Below, in pieces: positions 22,622 to 31,047 of a stretch of DNA of 64,000 nucleotides. Source of the stretch: Bifidobacterium actinocoloniiforme DSM 22766 (lineage in GTDB: Bacteria; Actinomycetota; Actinomycetes; Actinomycetales; Bifidobacteriaceae); contig NZ_CP011786.1 in the NCBI RefSeq assembly GCF_001263395.1, forward strand, positions 310,001 to 374,000, read 5' to 3'. Made by a program: the position numbers and the translations under genes. The notes below the pieces were generated by a model, which ran no database searches, was not told where the DNA came from, and worked only from the letters and a program-made list of their open reading frames with translations. The first letter of the stretch is position 1, and every line of letters starts with the position of its first letter.

Positions 22622-22733
22622 GCCGTTCGTCCTCTCTGTGCTCTCTGGTCGCTTGCTGCTCCAGGCCTTGTGATCGCGCCCTCATCCTGTTCGTTGGGAC
22701 GAGCGGTCGTTTCTGGGCTTGCTTGCCTGGGGT

Positions 22734-24632
22734 TCAATAACTGCGCGAGCCAGGTGGAAAGTCCTGTATATGCACCGGTTGCCAGCTGATATGGCCGTCG
22801 GCGTCGATCAGGGAGTGCTGCAGGTAATGCTCATCGTCGCGGCGGGGGAAGTCCAGGCGACTCAAGGAGCCCCGGGACTCTTGACGCTCCAGACTGCTTT
22901 TCAGGACCGCCCGTGCCAGTCCGGTCAGGTTCCTGACTTCGAAGATGGCGACCAGCTCCTGATTGAAATTTGGGGAGGGGTCGTGCAGGCTTAAGTTTTC
23001 GACCTGGCTGGACAAGTCGCCGTCAAGGCGCGCCTGCGCGCTGCTGAGGCTGTCCGAGTCGCAGCGTACAGCGGCTGCCTGATCCATGAGCCGCCCAAGT
23101 GACTCGATGAGCTGGTAGGGGTTGGAATCGGTGGACGCATCGCCGTCGTTCGCGCTCCCAGCTGTGGTTGGGGTGGCGGCCGAGTCGACGGTTTGGGTGG
23201 CGCTGTCGAGTAAACCCGCGGTTTCGCGCCGTCGTTGCGATGCCAGGAGGTCCAAGCGGTCCGATTGGACCGAATCGGGCTGCTGGGCCGGTGCCGCAGC
23301 CGACGAGGACTGTCGCTCAGCCAGAATGTCCTGTGCCGCGCTGCGCCCGGCCCGCCGTCCGAAGAGGCAAGCGTCCAAGAGCGAGTTGCCGCCTAGGCGG
23401 TTGGCCCCGTGCACGCCTACGCAGGCGCATTCGCCCGCCGCGAAGAGCCCGGCTACAGGGAACCTGCGGCCATCGTTCCAGCGGTAGATCCGGCCGTCCA
23501 AATCAATCGGCAGGCCGCCCATCATGTAGTGGGCGGTCGGTTTGACCGGTACCAGGTCGCGGGTCGGATCCAGGCCCGCATACCGGCGGATCGTCTCGTC
23601 CACCTGAGGGAGTTTGTCGCGCATGTCTTGCGCTGGAATCGCACGCAAATCCAACCATACGCAGTCCTTGGGCCCCTGGGGTTCGCGCGGGTCCGCCACC
23701 CCCCGTCCCTGGTCGGTTTCGGCCACAATCGCCCGGCTGACCACGTCGCGGGCAGCCAGGTCCCGGTGCTCGGGCGCGTAGCGGGCCATGAAGGCTTCCC
23801 CCTTCGCGTTGCGCAAGACACCGCCCTCAGCGCGGGAGGCTTCAGACAGGAGGATTCCGGTATGGCCCAGGCCCGTAGGATGGAACTGGACGAACTCCAT
23901 ATCCTCCAGTTGCAGGCCAGCGCGCAAGGCCAGCGACATCCCGTCGCCGGTCAGGTCGTAGGAGTTGGAGCTGGTGTGGAAGAGACGGCCCGCGCCGCCG
24001 GTGCACAGGATGACCTTGCGGGCGCGGATGGCGTGCACCTGCCCAGTGCGCTCGTCCCAAGCGACGAGGCCCAGGGCTTCATCGCCGGAGTCGGATAAGG
24101 CCAGGTCGCACACGTACCACTCTTCAGCGAAAGCGACCCCGTGCTTGAGGCACTGCTGCCAGAGGGAGGATAGGATTCGATGCCCGATGCGGTCGGCCGC
24201 GTAGGCCGCGCGCTTGACCGGACGGCCCCCGTAGTTGGCGGTGTGACCGCCGAACCGCCGCTGGCTGATTCGTCCATCAGCCCGGCGGGAGAAGGCGACG
24301 CCGGCTCGTTCCAGATCGATGAGAGTGGCCTTGGCCTCTTGGGCCAGGAGTTTGGCCGCGTCTTGGTCGACCAGCCAATCGCCGCCTTTGACAGTGTCGT
24401 AATAGTGCCAGCGCCAGTCGTCGGCCTCCTCGTTGCCTAGGCTCGCGGCTATGCCTCCCTCGGCTGATCCTGTATGGGAGCGCAGGGGCTGGAGTTTCGA
24501 GACCACCAGGAGCTTGAGGGGCTCGCCGTTATCGTCGGCCACCTCTAACAGGCCCAGAGCCGCGGAGAGGCCGGCGGCCCCCGCTCCTACGATGACTGCG
24601 TCGTACTCCTGCTCGATGTTCACTGGGCTCAT
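22734..24632 (-). CDS. sdhA: Succinate dehydrogenase/fumarate reductase flavoprotein subunit
   Basis: The 632-aa protein begins with the FAD dinucleotide fold (DAVIVGAGAAGLSAALGLL), and has the flavin-linking SHTGSAEGGIAASL segment, the substrate motif VQFHPTGLG, the catalytic-Arg region ARDVVSRAI, and CVGVHGANRLGGNSLLDACLFGRRAG. It oxidises succinate or reduces fumarate with SdhB. A Ser/Ala/Gln-rich insert sits near residues 445-515. It is separated from sdhB by 112 nt. A bifidobacterium lacks a full TCA cycle, so fumarate reduction or a role in aspartate/NAD metabolism is a reasonable expectation. Confidence 0.92.
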   Translation of the reverse strand: MSPVNIEQEYDAVIVGAGAAGLSAALGLLEVADDNGEPLKLLVVSKLQPLRSHTGSAEGGIAASLGNEEADDWRWHYYDTVKGGDWLVDQDAAKLLAQEAKATLIDLERAGVAFSRRADGRISQRRFGGHTANYGGRPVKRAAYAADRIGHRILSSLWQQCLKHGVAFAEEWYVCDLALSDSGDEALGLVAWDERTGQVHAIRARKVILCTGGAGRLFHTSSNSYDLTGDGMSLALRAGLQLEDMEFVQFHPTGLGHTGILLSEASRAEGGVLRNAKGEAFMARYAPEHRDLAARDVVSRAIVAETDQGRGVADPREPQGPKDCVWLDLRAIPAQDMRDKLPQVDETIRRYAGLDPTRDLVPVKPTAHYMMGGLPIDLDGRIYRWNDGRRFPVAGLFAAGECACVGVHGANRLGGNSLLDACLFGRRAGRSAAQDILAERQSSSAAAPAQQPDSVQSDRLDLLASQRRRETAGLLDSATQTVDSAATPTTAGSANDGDASTDSNPYQLIESLGRLMDQAAAVRCDSDSLSSAQARLDGDLSSQVENLSLHDPSPNFNQELVAIFEVRNLTGLARAVLKSSLERQESRGSLSRLDFPRRDDEHYLQHSLIDADGHISWQPVHIQDFPPGSRSY

Positions 24633-24728
24633 GCCTCCGATTCTCTCACAGGGCCAGGTCTTGGAGGCTATGAAACCCCGTATTCCGGCGGATGAGAGCT
24701 TGTCAGGTCAGCTTGGAAGGATGAAGGC

Positions 24729-25091
24729 ATGGCGGATTCAGCGTCGGGGTCGGAACCCTCTTTCTTCGACCGGGTCTACGCGGTGGTTCAGCGCATTCCC
24801 GAGGGCATGGTGGCCACCTATGGGCAGGTGGCGGCGTTGGCTGGTAGACCACGGTCGGCCCGGTACGTGGGTTACGCCCTCCACTCGAATCCGACCCCAG
24901 GAGAGGTGCCTTGCCACCGGGTGGTTTTCCGCGATGGTTCTCTGGCCCCAGGGTTCGCCTTCGGCGGCCCTGAGCGTCAGCGGGAACTGCTTGAAGGCGA
25001 GGGTGTGGCCTTCAAACCGCCGCGCGCCGGGGAAAATGCCGGAGCGGATGGTTGGGTGGTGGACTTGGAACGGTCCGGTTGGACGAAGTGA
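24729..25091 (+). CDS. MGMT-domain DNA alkyltransferase (short form)
   Basis: The 120-aa protein is just the DNA-binding and active-site domain of O6-alkylguanine-DNA alkyltransferases: FFDRVYAVVQRIPEGMVATYGQVAALAG, RYVGYALHSNP, and the PCHRVV active site. The nucleophilic Cys is present, unlike alkyltransferase-like proteins, which have Trp there. The N-terminal domain of full-length Ogt is missing, so whether it repairs alkylguanine by itself or flags lesions for excision repair is open. It is divergent from sdhA. Confidence 0.85.
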   Translation: MADSASGSEPSFFDRVYAVVQRIPEGMVATYGQVAALAGRPRSARYVGYALHSNPTPGEVPCHRVVFRDGSLAPGFAFGGPERQRELLEGEGVAFKPPRAGENAGADGWVVDLERSGWTK

Positions 25092-25114
25092 ACTGCTCAA
25101 TGGCGTCCACGCTC

Positions 25115-26698
25115 TCATCCCTTGGTTTTGCGTCTGCTGACCGGGGCGAGGACACCGCCGACGATGGTGATGAGACCTAGTAGTTCCATCGAGCCGGCAG
25201 TCTGCATGACCGTCTGGATTGAAGGTGGGCCGTCCGAGCCCTGCCTGTGAGCCAGAAGGGCCGCGATGTTCTCGCAGCTGGCTTCGATTCCCCGAGCTTG
25301 GCATGCTCTGATGGCTTTCACCAACCGCGCCTGGTCGTCTGTGGGCTGTGTCGGCTCCTCCGGGATGGAAGCTTGGGCCCCGCTTCCATCTCCTGTCTGT
25401 TTCCCCGTCCGACTTCGGCTTCCTGCCATTTCGAGAGCGGCTTGGGGTTCCTCCCATCTTTCTTTGCCTTGGGTTCGGTCGCGCTGGTTTGCGGGAGCGG
25501 GCGGTGCAGGCGCTGGAGTGGACTGTCGGTCACGCTTGCCCGGGCTCTCTGGTAGGCAAGGGTCGTGGGCGGCATGGCAGACGTCGCTCAGGTCGGTGGC
25601 CGAGATCAGAATCATGGCCTTGCCCTCGTGAATGAGCCGGTTGCAGCCTGTGTTCTCCGGGTTGTCGATGCTGCCGGGGGCTGCGTAGACCTCGCGTCCC
25701 AGCTCGGCCGCCCAGGATGCGGTGTTCAAGGCTCCGGACCGGTGCCGGGCCTGTGCTACGACGACGCTGTGGGCCAGGGCGGCGATAATCCGATTGCGTA
25801 GCAAGAACCGTCGTGCCTCCGGTATGGTGTCTGGGCACAGCTCGCTGATCAGCGCGCCTCCTTGATTCTCGATCGCCCTGAAGAGGCGCTGATTGCTCCG
25901 AGGGCCCATATGGCCCAAACCGCCAGCGAAGACGGCTACCGTGCGACCAGGTCGTGGGCCGTACGGTCTGGTCGCCGCCAGGGCGCCCCAGTGGGCGTTC
26001 GCGTCCGCTCCCATAGCGCCGCCGGAGACGACGAGGTGGCCGCTCTCCGCTGCTTTCAGACCGACATGCCGAGCCACGAACCGCCCGTAAGCGTTACAGG
26101 AGCGTGAGCCTACGATGGCTATGGGTCTGGGGCAGGAGACCAAAGCCGCCGGGTCCCCCCGTCCCCACAGGCACAGGGGAGGCGCCCAATCCGAGCGCAG
26201 GGCCAGGTCGCCCAGCTGGGCTGGCCAGCAGGGGTGGTCTGGTCCGATGATCCAGTAAGCGCCACCACCGCTGAAGCGTCGTTCCAGCTCGTGGACGCCC
26301 AGGCCAGCCAAATCCGCCAAGCGGGTCCGCCATTGGGCGACGGCCCTGTGGAACTTGCCTACGTCGCGCTGGCTGGCACGGTGCCCCCATCGGGCTGATC
26401 CGGAGATGAACATGCCGTCCAGGTTGCCTTGGGCCCTGGCCGGAGCCGTTTGTCGCGCGCTCATAGCGCCCGTCGCGCTTGTTGCGGTCGTTTCGTTGAC
26501 CGCCCGAGCCGGTGGCGCTTCCAAAGCCTCCAGCAAGGCACAGGCGCTTCCGGCTCCAAGCAGGGCCGCGTAGAGCAGGGCATCCGGACTGTCGATGCAG
26601 TAGGTGAGCATGGCTCTGGCCAGGGTCTCGGCGGAAAGGTTCGGCGCCTGCGCCTCCGGGGCGGCCTGCACGGTCGGGGCAAAAGCGTTCGCGTTCAT
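25115..26698 (-). CDS. dprA: DNA processing protein DprA
   Basis: The 527-aa protein contains the DprA Rossmann core: IAIVGSRSCNAYGRFVARHV, HLVVSGGAMGADANAHWGAL, VAVFAGGLGHMGPRSNQRLF, GALISELCPDTIPEARRFLLRNR and TASWAAELGREVYAAPG. It loads RecA on incoming single-stranded DNA during transformation. ATG 26698 overlaps the comM stop (ATGA). The N-terminal 150 residues are an extended helical region; the C-terminal 120 hold a winged-helix-like segment after a charged linker. Third gene of yraN-comM-dprA. Confidence 0.92.
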   Translation of the reverse strand: MNANAFAPTVQAAPEAQAPNLSAETLARAMLTYCIDSPDALLYAALLGAGSACALLEALEAPPARAVNETTATSATGAMSARQTAPARAQGNLDGMFISGSARWGHRASQRDVGKFHRAVAQWRTRLADLAGLGVHELERRFSGGGAYWIIGPDHPCWPAQLGDLALRSDWAPPLCLWGRGDPAALVSCPRPIAIVGSRSCNAYGRFVARHVGLKAAESGHLVVSGGAMGADANAHWGALAATRPYGPRPGRTVAVFAGGLGHMGPRSNQRLFRAIENQGGALISELCPDTIPEARRFLLRNRIIAALAHSVVVAQARHRSGALNTASWAAELGREVYAAPGSIDNPENTGCNRLIHEGKAMILISATDLSDVCHAAHDPCLPESPGKRDRQSTPAPAPPAPANQRDRTQGKERWEEPQAALEMAGSRSRTGKQTGDGSGAQASIPEEPTQPTDDQARLVKAIRACQARGIEASCENIAALLAHRQGSDGPPSIQTVMQTAGSMELLGLITIVGGVLAPVSRRKTKG

Positions 26699-28236
26699 TG
26701 CAGCCTCGTTCTCATCATGATTCCAGCGTTCACGTCCTCGGCCCTGGGGCTGGTCCGCCCGTCCAGATCGGCAATGGTCCAGGCCAGACGCATGGCCCGA
26801 TCGGCGCCGCGCAGGCTCAGCCGTTTGCCCTCCAGGGCTGCGTTGACCAGGCTGATCGCTTTGGCGGATGTCTCCCGGCGCAGCCACTCGCCGGAGGCTT
26901 GCGCGTTGCAGGTCCAGCCCTGCTTGGCGAACCGGGCTCGCGCCGCCGCCCTGGCTTGGGTGGCCAAAGCGCGGATTTGGGCGCTGGTGCGTCTAGGCTC
27001 GGTCGCACTGGTCAGCAGGGAGGAGACCGGAGGCACCGTCACCTGGATGTCGATTCGATCCAGGATGGGTCCGGAGAGCCGGTTCCAGTAGCGGGTGCGC
27101 TCGCGCGATGAACAGGTGCAGCGCTCGCCGGTACCGTAGCCGTAGCCGCAGGGGCAGGGGTTGGCGGCCATGACCAGCTGGAAACGGGCCGGGTAGGAGG
27201 CCGTACCCTTGGCGCGCGAGAGGAAGACGCGGCCAGTCTCCAGCGGCTCGCGCAGGGTTTGGAGAGCGCGCGGTGAGAATTCGGGGGCTTCATCCATGAA
27301 GAGCACCCCACAGTGAGCCCGGGTGATGGCCCCGGGCAGGGCCACGCCGGAGCCGCCGCCGACTAGGGATGCTGTGGAAGCCGTGTGGTGGGGCGCTTCG
27401 AAGGGAGGCACGTCTGAGATGCCGTATTGCTGCAAATCGCCGCATATGGAGCGGATTGAAGCCACTTCCAACTGCTCTTTTTGCGCCAGTGGAGGCATGA
27501 TCGAGGGCAGGCGGGAGGCCAGCATGGTCTTGCCGGAGCCAGGTGGTCCGGTCATCAGCATGTGGTGGCCGCCAGCGGCTGCTACGGTCAGGGCCCACTT
27601 AGTCTGCTCCTGACCTACGACCTGCGCCATATCGAGTCGCTTGCCTTGGCTGGGGGAATTCCCCGCCCCGGGCTCGCTCGAACCGGTAGGGGTTTGCGGG
27701 CAGTCGGATGGGTGGTATTTCGCCTTGCCGCCCACCTGCTCGATCAACTCGCCCAAGTGACGCACCCCCACTACATCAATGCCGGGCACCATCCGCGCCT
27801 CCTCCAAGTTCCCGTACGGCAGGTAGGCGCGCTTGACTCCCTGCTCCCGGGCGTGCAGGAGGATAGGCAGCAGGCCGTTGACAGGCAGGACCGAGCCGTC
27901 CAGATTCAACTCGCCCAGGGTCAGCGCCCCTTCGAAGGCCTGCCCAGGAATCGTGCCGGCTGCGTCCAGGACGGCGACGGCGATGGCTAGGTCGTGGATG
28001 GAACCGTGTTTGGGCATGGATGCGGGGGAGAGGTTGACGGTCACTCGGGTTTCGGGCCACTTGAAACCGGCCGCCGCGCAGGCCGACTTGACCCGTTCGC
28101 GCGACTCGCTCAAGGAGGCGTCAGGCAGGCCGATGATCGAGAAATAGGGCAGGCCCGGCGAGATGAAGGCTTGGGCTTGGATGGTGAAGGCTTTAAGCCC
28201 CACCAGCCCTACGGACAGGCCGGTTCCGATCCTCAT
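26695..28236 (-). CDS. comM: ComM/YifB-family AAA+ ATPase
   Basis: The 513-aa protein has the N-terminal Lon-substrate-like domain (FSIIGLPDASLSESRERVKSA), Walker A GPPGSGKTMLASRLP, Walker B GVLFMDEAPEF, and the zinc-ribbon-like cysteine cluster NPCPCGYGYGTGERCTC, followed by a sensor region. ComM is a branch-migration helicase in natural transformation. Its start overlaps the yraN stop (TGATG) and its stop overlaps dprA, so the three are translationally coupled. Confidence 0.92.
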   Translation of the reverse strand: MRIGTGLSVGLVGLKAFTIQAQAFISPGLPYFSIIGLPDASLSESRERVKSACAAAGFKWPETRVTVNLSPASMPKHGSIHDLAIAVAVLDAAGTIPGQAFEGALTLGELNLDGSVLPVNGLLPILLHAREQGVKRAYLPYGNLEEARMVPGIDVVGVRHLGELIEQVGGKAKYHPSDCPQTPTGSSEPGAGNSPSQGKRLDMAQVVGQEQTKWALTVAAAGGHHMLMTGPPGSGKTMLASRLPSIMPPLAQKEQLEVASIRSICGDLQQYGISDVPPFEAPHHTASTASLVGGGSGVALPGAITRAHCGVLFMDEAPEFSPRALQTLREPLETGRVFLSRAKGTASYPARFQLVMAANPCPCGYGYGTGERCTCSSRERTRYWNRLSGPILDRIDIQVTVPPVSSLLTSATEPRRTSAQIRALATQARAAARARFAKQGWTCNAQASGEWLRRETSAKAISLVNAALEGKRLSLRGADRAMRLAWTIADLDGRTSPRAEDVNAGIMMRTRLQ

Positions 28237-28718
28237 CAGAAGGCCCCCTTGATCAGGCGGACCCGGGCTTGGGCGCTGCCTCCTGCCGCGCTCGGCCCCA
28301 CGCTCAGGGCGGCCACGTCGAAGCGCACGCCCCGGTGGCGGCAGAGTAGGTCGTCATCGTGCTTATCGAGCCAGAGGATGGCCGCATGACGCAGGTGGGA
28401 GCGCTTGCTGGCGGCGACGGCCTCTTCGGGGAGGCCATAGGCCCGGCTGCGTCTGGTTTTGACCTCCACGATTGCCAGGCGCCGTTCCGGGTCCAAGGCT
28501 ACGATATCGAGCTCTCCGAAGCGGCAGGACCAGTTACGGTCCAGCACCCGCCAGCCCATGCTCTCCAGCCAATAGGCCACGTAGTCCTCGCCGAGGGCGC
28601 CGAGGCGGTGGGGGCTGATGGAGGGCGCGCATAAGGCGGCCTCGGTCTGGGCTAGGTTCGAGCCGGGGTCCGGTGAGTGACGGTCCGGGGTCTGATTCGT
28701 TTCGCGTATGCTATCCAT
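28236..28718 (-). CDS. yraN: YraN-family (UPF0102) endonuclease-like protein
   Basis: The 160-aa product has an approximately 40-residue polar N-terminus and then the UPF0102 core: LGALGEDYVAYWLESMGWRV, RFGELDIVALD, AIVEVKTRRSRAYGLPEEAV and RFDVAALSV. The E, D and ExK residues of the PD-(D/E)xK nuclease fold are present. Its cellular role is unproven; association with comM and dprA suggests DNA uptake or recombination. First gene of the operon. Confidence 0.88.
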   Translation of the reverse strand: MDSIRETNQTPDRHSPDPGSNLAQTEAALCAPSISPHRLGALGEDYVAYWLESMGWRVLDRNWSCRFGELDIVALDPERRLAIVEVKTRRSRAYGLPEEAVAASKRSHLRHAAILWLDKHDDDLLCRHRGVRFDVAALSVGPSAAGGSAQARVRLIKGAF

Positions 28719-28767
28719 GCCCCCAGTCCACCATTGGCGGGGAGGGGGAGCGAGCCGGGGCGGTCAA

Positions 28768-28801
28768 TGTGGTCGAACGTGCCCTAGTGTGGTCGAACGT
28801 G
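28768..28801. promoter_or_regulatory. Pair of TGTGGTCGAACGTG boxes upstream of yraN-comM-dprA
   Basis: The 14-mer occurs at 28768-28781 and 28788-28801, exactly 20 bp (two helical turns) apart, 50-83 nt upstream of the yraN start. It contains a GTCGAAC half-site reminiscent of actinobacterial SOS boxes but lacks the second half. Likely a cooperative activator or repressor site. Confidence 0.5.
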
Positions 28802-28888
28802 GGTGAGCCTTACCCCCGGGAGGTTTCAGCGGGCCCGCCCCAACCCTGGCTGACCGGGCGAATGGGACGGTCATGGGTCATCTCAATC

Positions 28889-29767
28889 TCACGGCTCAAC
28901 CAGGGCAGTCATCTGGTTCAGGTCGAGCTCGAAGCTGACGCCGCGCGCCTCGTAATCAGGCTGAGCCTGCGTATGGGACATGGCTGAGCGGACGAATTCG
29001 CCGGCGATTCGCGCGGCTTCGTCCAGGGCGCGTCCGGCGAACAGGGCTCCGCACAGGGCCGAGGCGAACGCATCGCCGGTCCCGTGGATCATGTAGGGCA
29101 GTTTGGCGTGGACGGACTCCACCTTGCCCTGCGCTCCGCCCTGAGCGGCCGAAGCCACGTAGTTGCGCAGGCCTCCATCCTCCCGATCGATACCTTTGAG
29201 CACCACGTTGCGCGCTCCCATGGCCAGCAGGGCTTCCAAACGCGCGTCCACCTGGGCCTCGGTCAGGTTTTGCCCCTCGTAAGGCAATCCGGTCAGCAAG
29301 GAGGCCTCGGTCAGGTTGGGCATGAGTACGTCCGCGCCGTCCACCAGGCCGGCTGTGGCCAGGCAGAGCTCATCCGTATAGGTGGGGTACATCTGGCCGC
29401 CGTCGCCCATGACCGGGTCCACCAGCCGCAGGGCTTTGGGGTATTGACGGTACATGCGCTGGATGATGCCCACCTGCTCAGCCGATCCCAGGAACCCGGA
29501 GTAGATGCCGTCCAGGTCCACGCCTTCCTGCCGCCAAGCATCCAAGTAGCCAGGCAGCATGTCCGTCGTGTCGTGGAAGGTGTAGTGCTCGAACTTGGTG
29601 TGGGCGGAGAACAGGGCCGTGGGTACGGGGCACACATCGCAGCCGGCCGCTGACAGGATGGGGATCGCCGCGGTCAGTGAGCATTTGCCGTAGCCGCACA
29701 TGTCATGCAGGGCGGCAACGCGCGGAACGTAATAGCGTTGGCGGGTGTACAGGGTGTTCTCGTTCAT
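28889..29767 (-). CDS. pdxY: Pyridoxal/pyridoxamine kinase
   Basis: The 292-aa ribokinase-fold protein has VAALHDMCGYGKCSLTAAIP at the N-terminus, LVDPVMGDGGQMYPTY, VLMPNLTEASLLTG and the anion-hole/catalytic motif IHGTGDAFASALCGAL. It phosphorylates B6 vitamers with ATP. ATG 29767 has GAAGGAAG before it; the upstream frame to 29857 is His/Pro-rich and not conserved-looking. It stands alone, convergent with nothing, and its start faces the ABC exporter genes across 319 nt. Confidence 0.9.
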   Translation of the reverse strand: MNENTLYTRQRYYVPRVAALHDMCGYGKCSLTAAIPILSAAGCDVCPVPTALFSAHTKFEHYTFHDTTDMLPGYLDAWRQEGVDLDGIYSGFLGSAEQVGIIQRMYRQYPKALRLVDPVMGDGGQMYPTYTDELCLATAGLVDGADVLMPNLTEASLLTGLPYEGQNLTEAQVDARLEALLAMGARNVVLKGIDREDGGLRNYVASAAQGGAQGKVESVHAKLPYMIHGTGDAFASALCGALFAGRALDEAARIAGEFVRSAMSHTQAQPDYEARGVSFELDLNQMTALVEP

Positions 29768-30086
29768 GCTGCTTCCTTCGTTCGGCGATGGCATGGGCGC
29801 GGATGACGGTGCCGGGTGATGGTGCTTATGGCTTTCGCCAGCAGATTCTACCGCCAACTGTCGGCAAGGGGGTCGGATGGTTAATAGACGGAAGCGGGCC
29901 CCGCTGTTGGATCACAGACCCCTTGGCGGCTTGTCATCCTTGAGGATGAGACCAGGGGTCGCGTTGGGAGCGCTTATCCGCTGCAAGTTCAGCCCCTGGG
30001 ATGATTCCGGCGGCTGTCGGCGCTGGATAGATTGAGGGCAGGAAGCGCAGGGAGGACTTGCGCGACGCACTATGAAGGGATTGAAG
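29768..30086. other. Divergent intergenic region between pdxY and the ABC exporter
   Basis: These 319 nt must hold the promoters of both genes. I see no clear consensus -10/-35, riboswitch or strong dyad. An AGGGAGGA purine stretch at about 30,050 is too far from the chosen start at 30087 but would suit ATG 30072 only poorly. Confidence 0.4.
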
Positions 30087-31025
30087 ATGACGAATCTGTC
30101 AGGGAACCAGGGCGCGACGCCGACGGAGGCGCAGGGCATGCCGCCGAGGCCAGTGGAGGGCACTGCGGTGCAGGCCATTGGATTGGTCAAGGATTATGGA
30201 AGCGGGGAGAACCTGGTCCATGCCCTACGCGGGGTGGACGTGGCCTTCCAGCGCGGCCGCTTCACCGCGATCATGGGGCCATCCGGCTCGGGCAAGTCCA
30301 CGCTGATGCACACCCTGGCTGGGCTGGATTCCGCCACTTCGGGCCGGGTCCTGCTCTACGGGGTGGGCTCCGGCGGCGAATCCGGCTCACACAGGCGCGC
30401 GACCAAGGGGGGTCGGATCGACGGGCATAGCTTTGTGGACATCACCAAGCTGGGCGACAACCAGCTGACCCTCCTGCGCCGCCACTCGATTGGCTTCATC
30501 TTCCAGTCCTTCAACCTCCTGCCCATGTTCACCGCGGAGCAGAACATCCTGATGCCGCTGACCCTGGAGGGCGTCAAGCCAGACAGGGGGTGGCTCGACC
30601 TTCTGGTGCGGACCCTGGGGTTGGAAGGGCGCTTGAACCACCGGCCCAGCGAGCTTTCCGGTGGCCAGCAGCAGCGGGTGGCCATAGCCCGCGCCCTGAT
30701 CGCCAAACCGGCCATCGTCTTCGCCGACGAGCCCACCGGCAACCTGGATTCCGTCTCCTCGGCCGAGGTCCTGAGCTTCCTCAAGCGTTCGGTGCGTGAG
30801 TTGGGTCAGACCGTCATCATGGTCACGCACGATCCGGTAGCGGCCTCCTACGCGGACCGCGCCATTGTTTTCGCCGACGGACGGATCGTGGCCGATGAGG
30901 GCCAGCCCACCGCCGATCGGATGAGCGAGCTGCTGAACCGACAGGCCGAGATGGTGGCGGCGATCGGTTCGGTTGGGCCGATGGTTCAGCCGCAGGCGCC
31001 CGCCGCCAGCCACCGGGCCAACTGA
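30087..31025 (+). CDS. MacB/LolD-type ABC transporter ATP-binding protein
   Basis: The 312-aa protein has Walker A GPSGSGKSTLMHTLAGLDS, Q-loop FIFQSFNLLPMFTAEQN, signature LSGGQQQRVAIARALI, Walker B IVFADEPTGNLDS and the switch His in VTHDP. This is the family that works with FtsX-like permeases on peptides, lipoproteins or antibiotics. An approximately 25-residue insert follows the Walker A region (GVGSGGESGSHRRATKGGR). ATG 30072 is an alternative start. The permease gene follows 22 nt later. Confidence 0.92.
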   Translation: MTNLSGNQGATPTEAQGMPPRPVEGTAVQAIGLVKDYGSGENLVHALRGVDVAFQRGRFTAIMGPSGSGKSTLMHTLAGLDSATSGRVLLYGVGSGGESGSHRRATKGGRIDGHSFVDITKLGDNQLTLLRRHSIGFIFQSFNLLPMFTAEQNILMPLTLEGVKPDRGWLDLLVRTLGLEGRLNHRPSELSGGQQQRVAIARALIAKPAIVFADEPTGNLDSVSSAEVLSFLKRSVRELGQTVIMVTHDPVAASYADRAIVFADGRIVADEGQPTADRMSELLNRQAEMVAAIGSVGPMVQPQAPAASHRAN

Positions 31026-31047
31026 GCGCGAGAGGAAGGCAAACATC

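Noticed and set aside
24729-25091. Alkyltransferase-like (ATL) protein lacking the reactive Cys
   Set aside because: The active site reads PCHRVV, so the Cys nucleophile is present.
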